Shown here piece after piece: positions 37,091 through 37,861 of a DNA stretch of 37,861 nt. The position numbers were made by a program, and so were the translations under genes. Below the pieces are notes generated by a model. That model was given only the letters and a program-made list of their open reading frames with translations, made no database searches and was not told where the DNA came from. Positions within the stretch are counted from its first letter, which is position 1. Every line of letters begins with the position of its first letter. Origin of the DNA: a virus; the IMG/VR virus record IMGVR_UViG_3300030390_001259, positions 1-37,861 of that record; one strand, written 5' to 3'.

Positions 37091-37519
37091 ATGAATTATA
37101 GTGTTTATTTTATATATTGCGGTGATCAACAAAACTCTCCTGTGAAAATAGGTGTTACAAGCGATATTGACAATAGGATTTCAAATCTTCAGACGGGTAA
37201 TCCTTATGTTTTAGTATGCAAGGCTTTGATACCTTGTTCTGATAAAGAGCAGGCTTACAAATTAGAATCTTATCTCCATAATAGATTTAAAAAGAAACGT
37301 ATGAATGGCGAATGGTTCAGGCTTTATGGTTTTAATATGAAGTCTATTCTTAATGATTTCAGTTCTAAACAAACCAAGCCGCTGCCTAAGCAAGGGTTTA
37401 ATGTTTTAAAGAAAGCAACCAGTAAGATAAGCAGGCTAGAGAGGGAGAATAAAGCGCTAAAATTAAAAGTTGAAAATCTAGAGCGTGACATTGAGGAGTA
37501 TTTAGATATCCATGAATAA
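37091..37519 (+). CDS. GIY-YIG-like (Mug113/T5orf172 type) nuclease-domain protein, 142 aa
   Basis: The GIY-YIG variant is seen as VYFIY (5-9), VKIGVT (18-23), Arg29, LQTGNP (33-38), Glu59 with His63, and GEWF (73-76), matching the Mug113/T5orf172 subgroup. Residues 103-140 form a coiled coil (ISRLERENKALKLKVENLERD), probably for dimerisation. Phage proteins of this kind are free-standing and mostly uncharacterised; some are homing endonucleases. It follows the long non-coding region. The ATG has only a weak Shine-Dalgarno. Confidence 0.8.
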   Translation: MNYSVYFIYCGDQQNSPVKIGVTSDIDNRISNLQTGNPYVLVCKALIPCSDKEQAYKLESYLHNRFKKKRMNGEWFRLYGFNMKSILNDFSSKQTKPLPKQGFNVLKKATSKISRLERENKALKLKVENLERDIEEYLDIHE

Positions 37520-37556
37520 CGTATCTAATGAACACTATTATTTAAAATAAACCAAA

Positions 37557-37578
37557 TAAACAAAGAGAGATTATAAGA
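37557..37578 (+). repeat. Leader repeat, copy 1
   Basis: 22 bp (TAAACAAAGAGAGATTATAAGA) differ at one base from 37737-37758. Here it supplies the Shine-Dalgarno (AAGAGAG) of gene 37578..37739. Confidence 0.85.
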
Positions 37579-37739
37579 TGAAAGAATTCAAATTTAAGGT
37601 CGGTGACGAAGTGTTTGATGATACACAAGACGACCAGCTTGAGATAGTTGGTTGTTATAGGGATTTCGGTGTGAACTGCTACGAGTGCAAAATGCGTACA
37701 GGTTTAGTCGTTTATAGAAAAGAAAGCGAGTTAATTTAA
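37578..37739 (+). CDS. Hypothetical early protein, 53 aa
   Basis: A 54-codon ORF with leader AAGAGAG. The product begins MKEFKFKVGDEVFDD, like small SH3/KOW-type barrels, and contains CYECKMRTGLVVYR with two cysteines. Family not recognised. It is followed by a second copy of its leader (37737-37758) that has no gene. Confidence 0.6.
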   Translation: MKEFKFKVGDEVFDDTQDDQLEIVGCYRDFGVNCYECKMRTGLVVYRKESELI

Positions 37740-37758
37740 ACAAAGAGGGATTATAAGA
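37737..37758 (+). repeat. Leader repeat, copy 2 (orphan)
   Basis: A 21-of-22 match to 37557-37578. The position of the ATG in the first copy reads ACT here and no ORF starts, so it is a leftover ribosome-site cassette, probably from gene loss or duplication. Confidence 0.8.
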
Positions 37759-37775
37759 CTTTAACCCCCTAAACA

Positions 37776-37861
37776 TAAATAAGGAGTAAGCAGGATGATG
37801 CAACAAGAAATTGAAAAGATGAAAGGTCATTATGATTTAAAAATTGCCGATTGCGACAAGG
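37776..37861. repeat. Terminal redundancy, right copy
   Basis: Exact copy of bases 1-86; the end of the window continues directly into base 87. It includes a second, partial view of gene 20..247 (from 37795) and should not be counted as an additional gene. Confidence 0.9.

Noticed and set aside
1-37861. Integrase, excisionase, partition genes or Q-type antiterminator
   Set aside because: Searched by eye for tyrosine/serine recombinase, ParA Walker and Q-like features; none was recognisable, though divergent forms among the unassigned small genes cannot be excluded.

Overview
The window is one circular phage genome written slightly past its own start: the last 86 bases (37776-37861) repeat the first 86 exactly, so the unit is 37,775 bp. 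It encodes a podovirus (short-tailed phage) with a P22-type virion and lambdoid replication and recombination genes. The P22-type set runs terminase, portal, scaffold, coat with I-domain, gp4, gp10, needle-like protein, gp7/gp20/gp16 ejection proteins and a tailspike head-binding domain. The DNA is AT-rich, with Shine-Dalgarno sites and consensus sigma70-like promoters. A marine gammaproteobacterial host (Alteromonadales or Vibrionales type) is likely but is inference. I saw no integrase, no peptidase-type CI repressor and no tRNA.

Layout, in transcription units on the circle. (1) Divergent promoters at about 35.85 kb drive a leftward replication operon (35798 down to 30508) and a rightward early unit (35907 through the junction to 756). 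The leftward operon carries an O-like protein with a ribbon-helix-helix N-terminus, lambda P, a C5-methyltransferase-like protein, small unknowns, MazG-like, NinH-like, NinB-like and NinG. The rightward unit holds small ORFs, a long non-coding stretch with a strongly structured RNA, a GIY-YIG-like protein and more small ORFs. (2) A second divergent control region at about 2.47 kb, with an operator-like inverted repeat over both -35 boxes, separates a small HTH regulator and its leftward operon (2406 down to 834) from the rightward operon. That begins with a recombination cassette (Sak3-type annealing protein, YqaJ/lambda exonuclease, SSB-like) and small genes. (3) The lysis segment (6.3-8.1 kb) has a DUF5675 protein, a 3-TM-type holin and membrane proteins. 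(4) The virion genes fill 8.2-30.4 kb. Two non-virion blocks interrupt them: a cluster of small genes at 14.66-15.85 kb and a leftward moron-like cassette at 19.36-20.44 kb with its own promoter and a small RHH protein. Convergent terminators close the units near 0.83, 19.35 and 30.47 kb.

Most unusual points. A predicted RNA starting near 36459 has its own promoter, a 5' hairpin whose loop is complementary to the apical loop of a hairpin of about 30 base pairs, an 11-nt upstream strand complementary to the same loop, and a U-tract after the long stem. A GC-rich run of palindromes and a possible pseudoknot follows the gp4 gene. In the leftward early operon, two gene-boundary linkers alternate L1-L2-L1-L2. 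The replication initiator candidate appears to have exchanged its DNA-binding domain. A cupin protein sits in the slot P22 uses for gp14.
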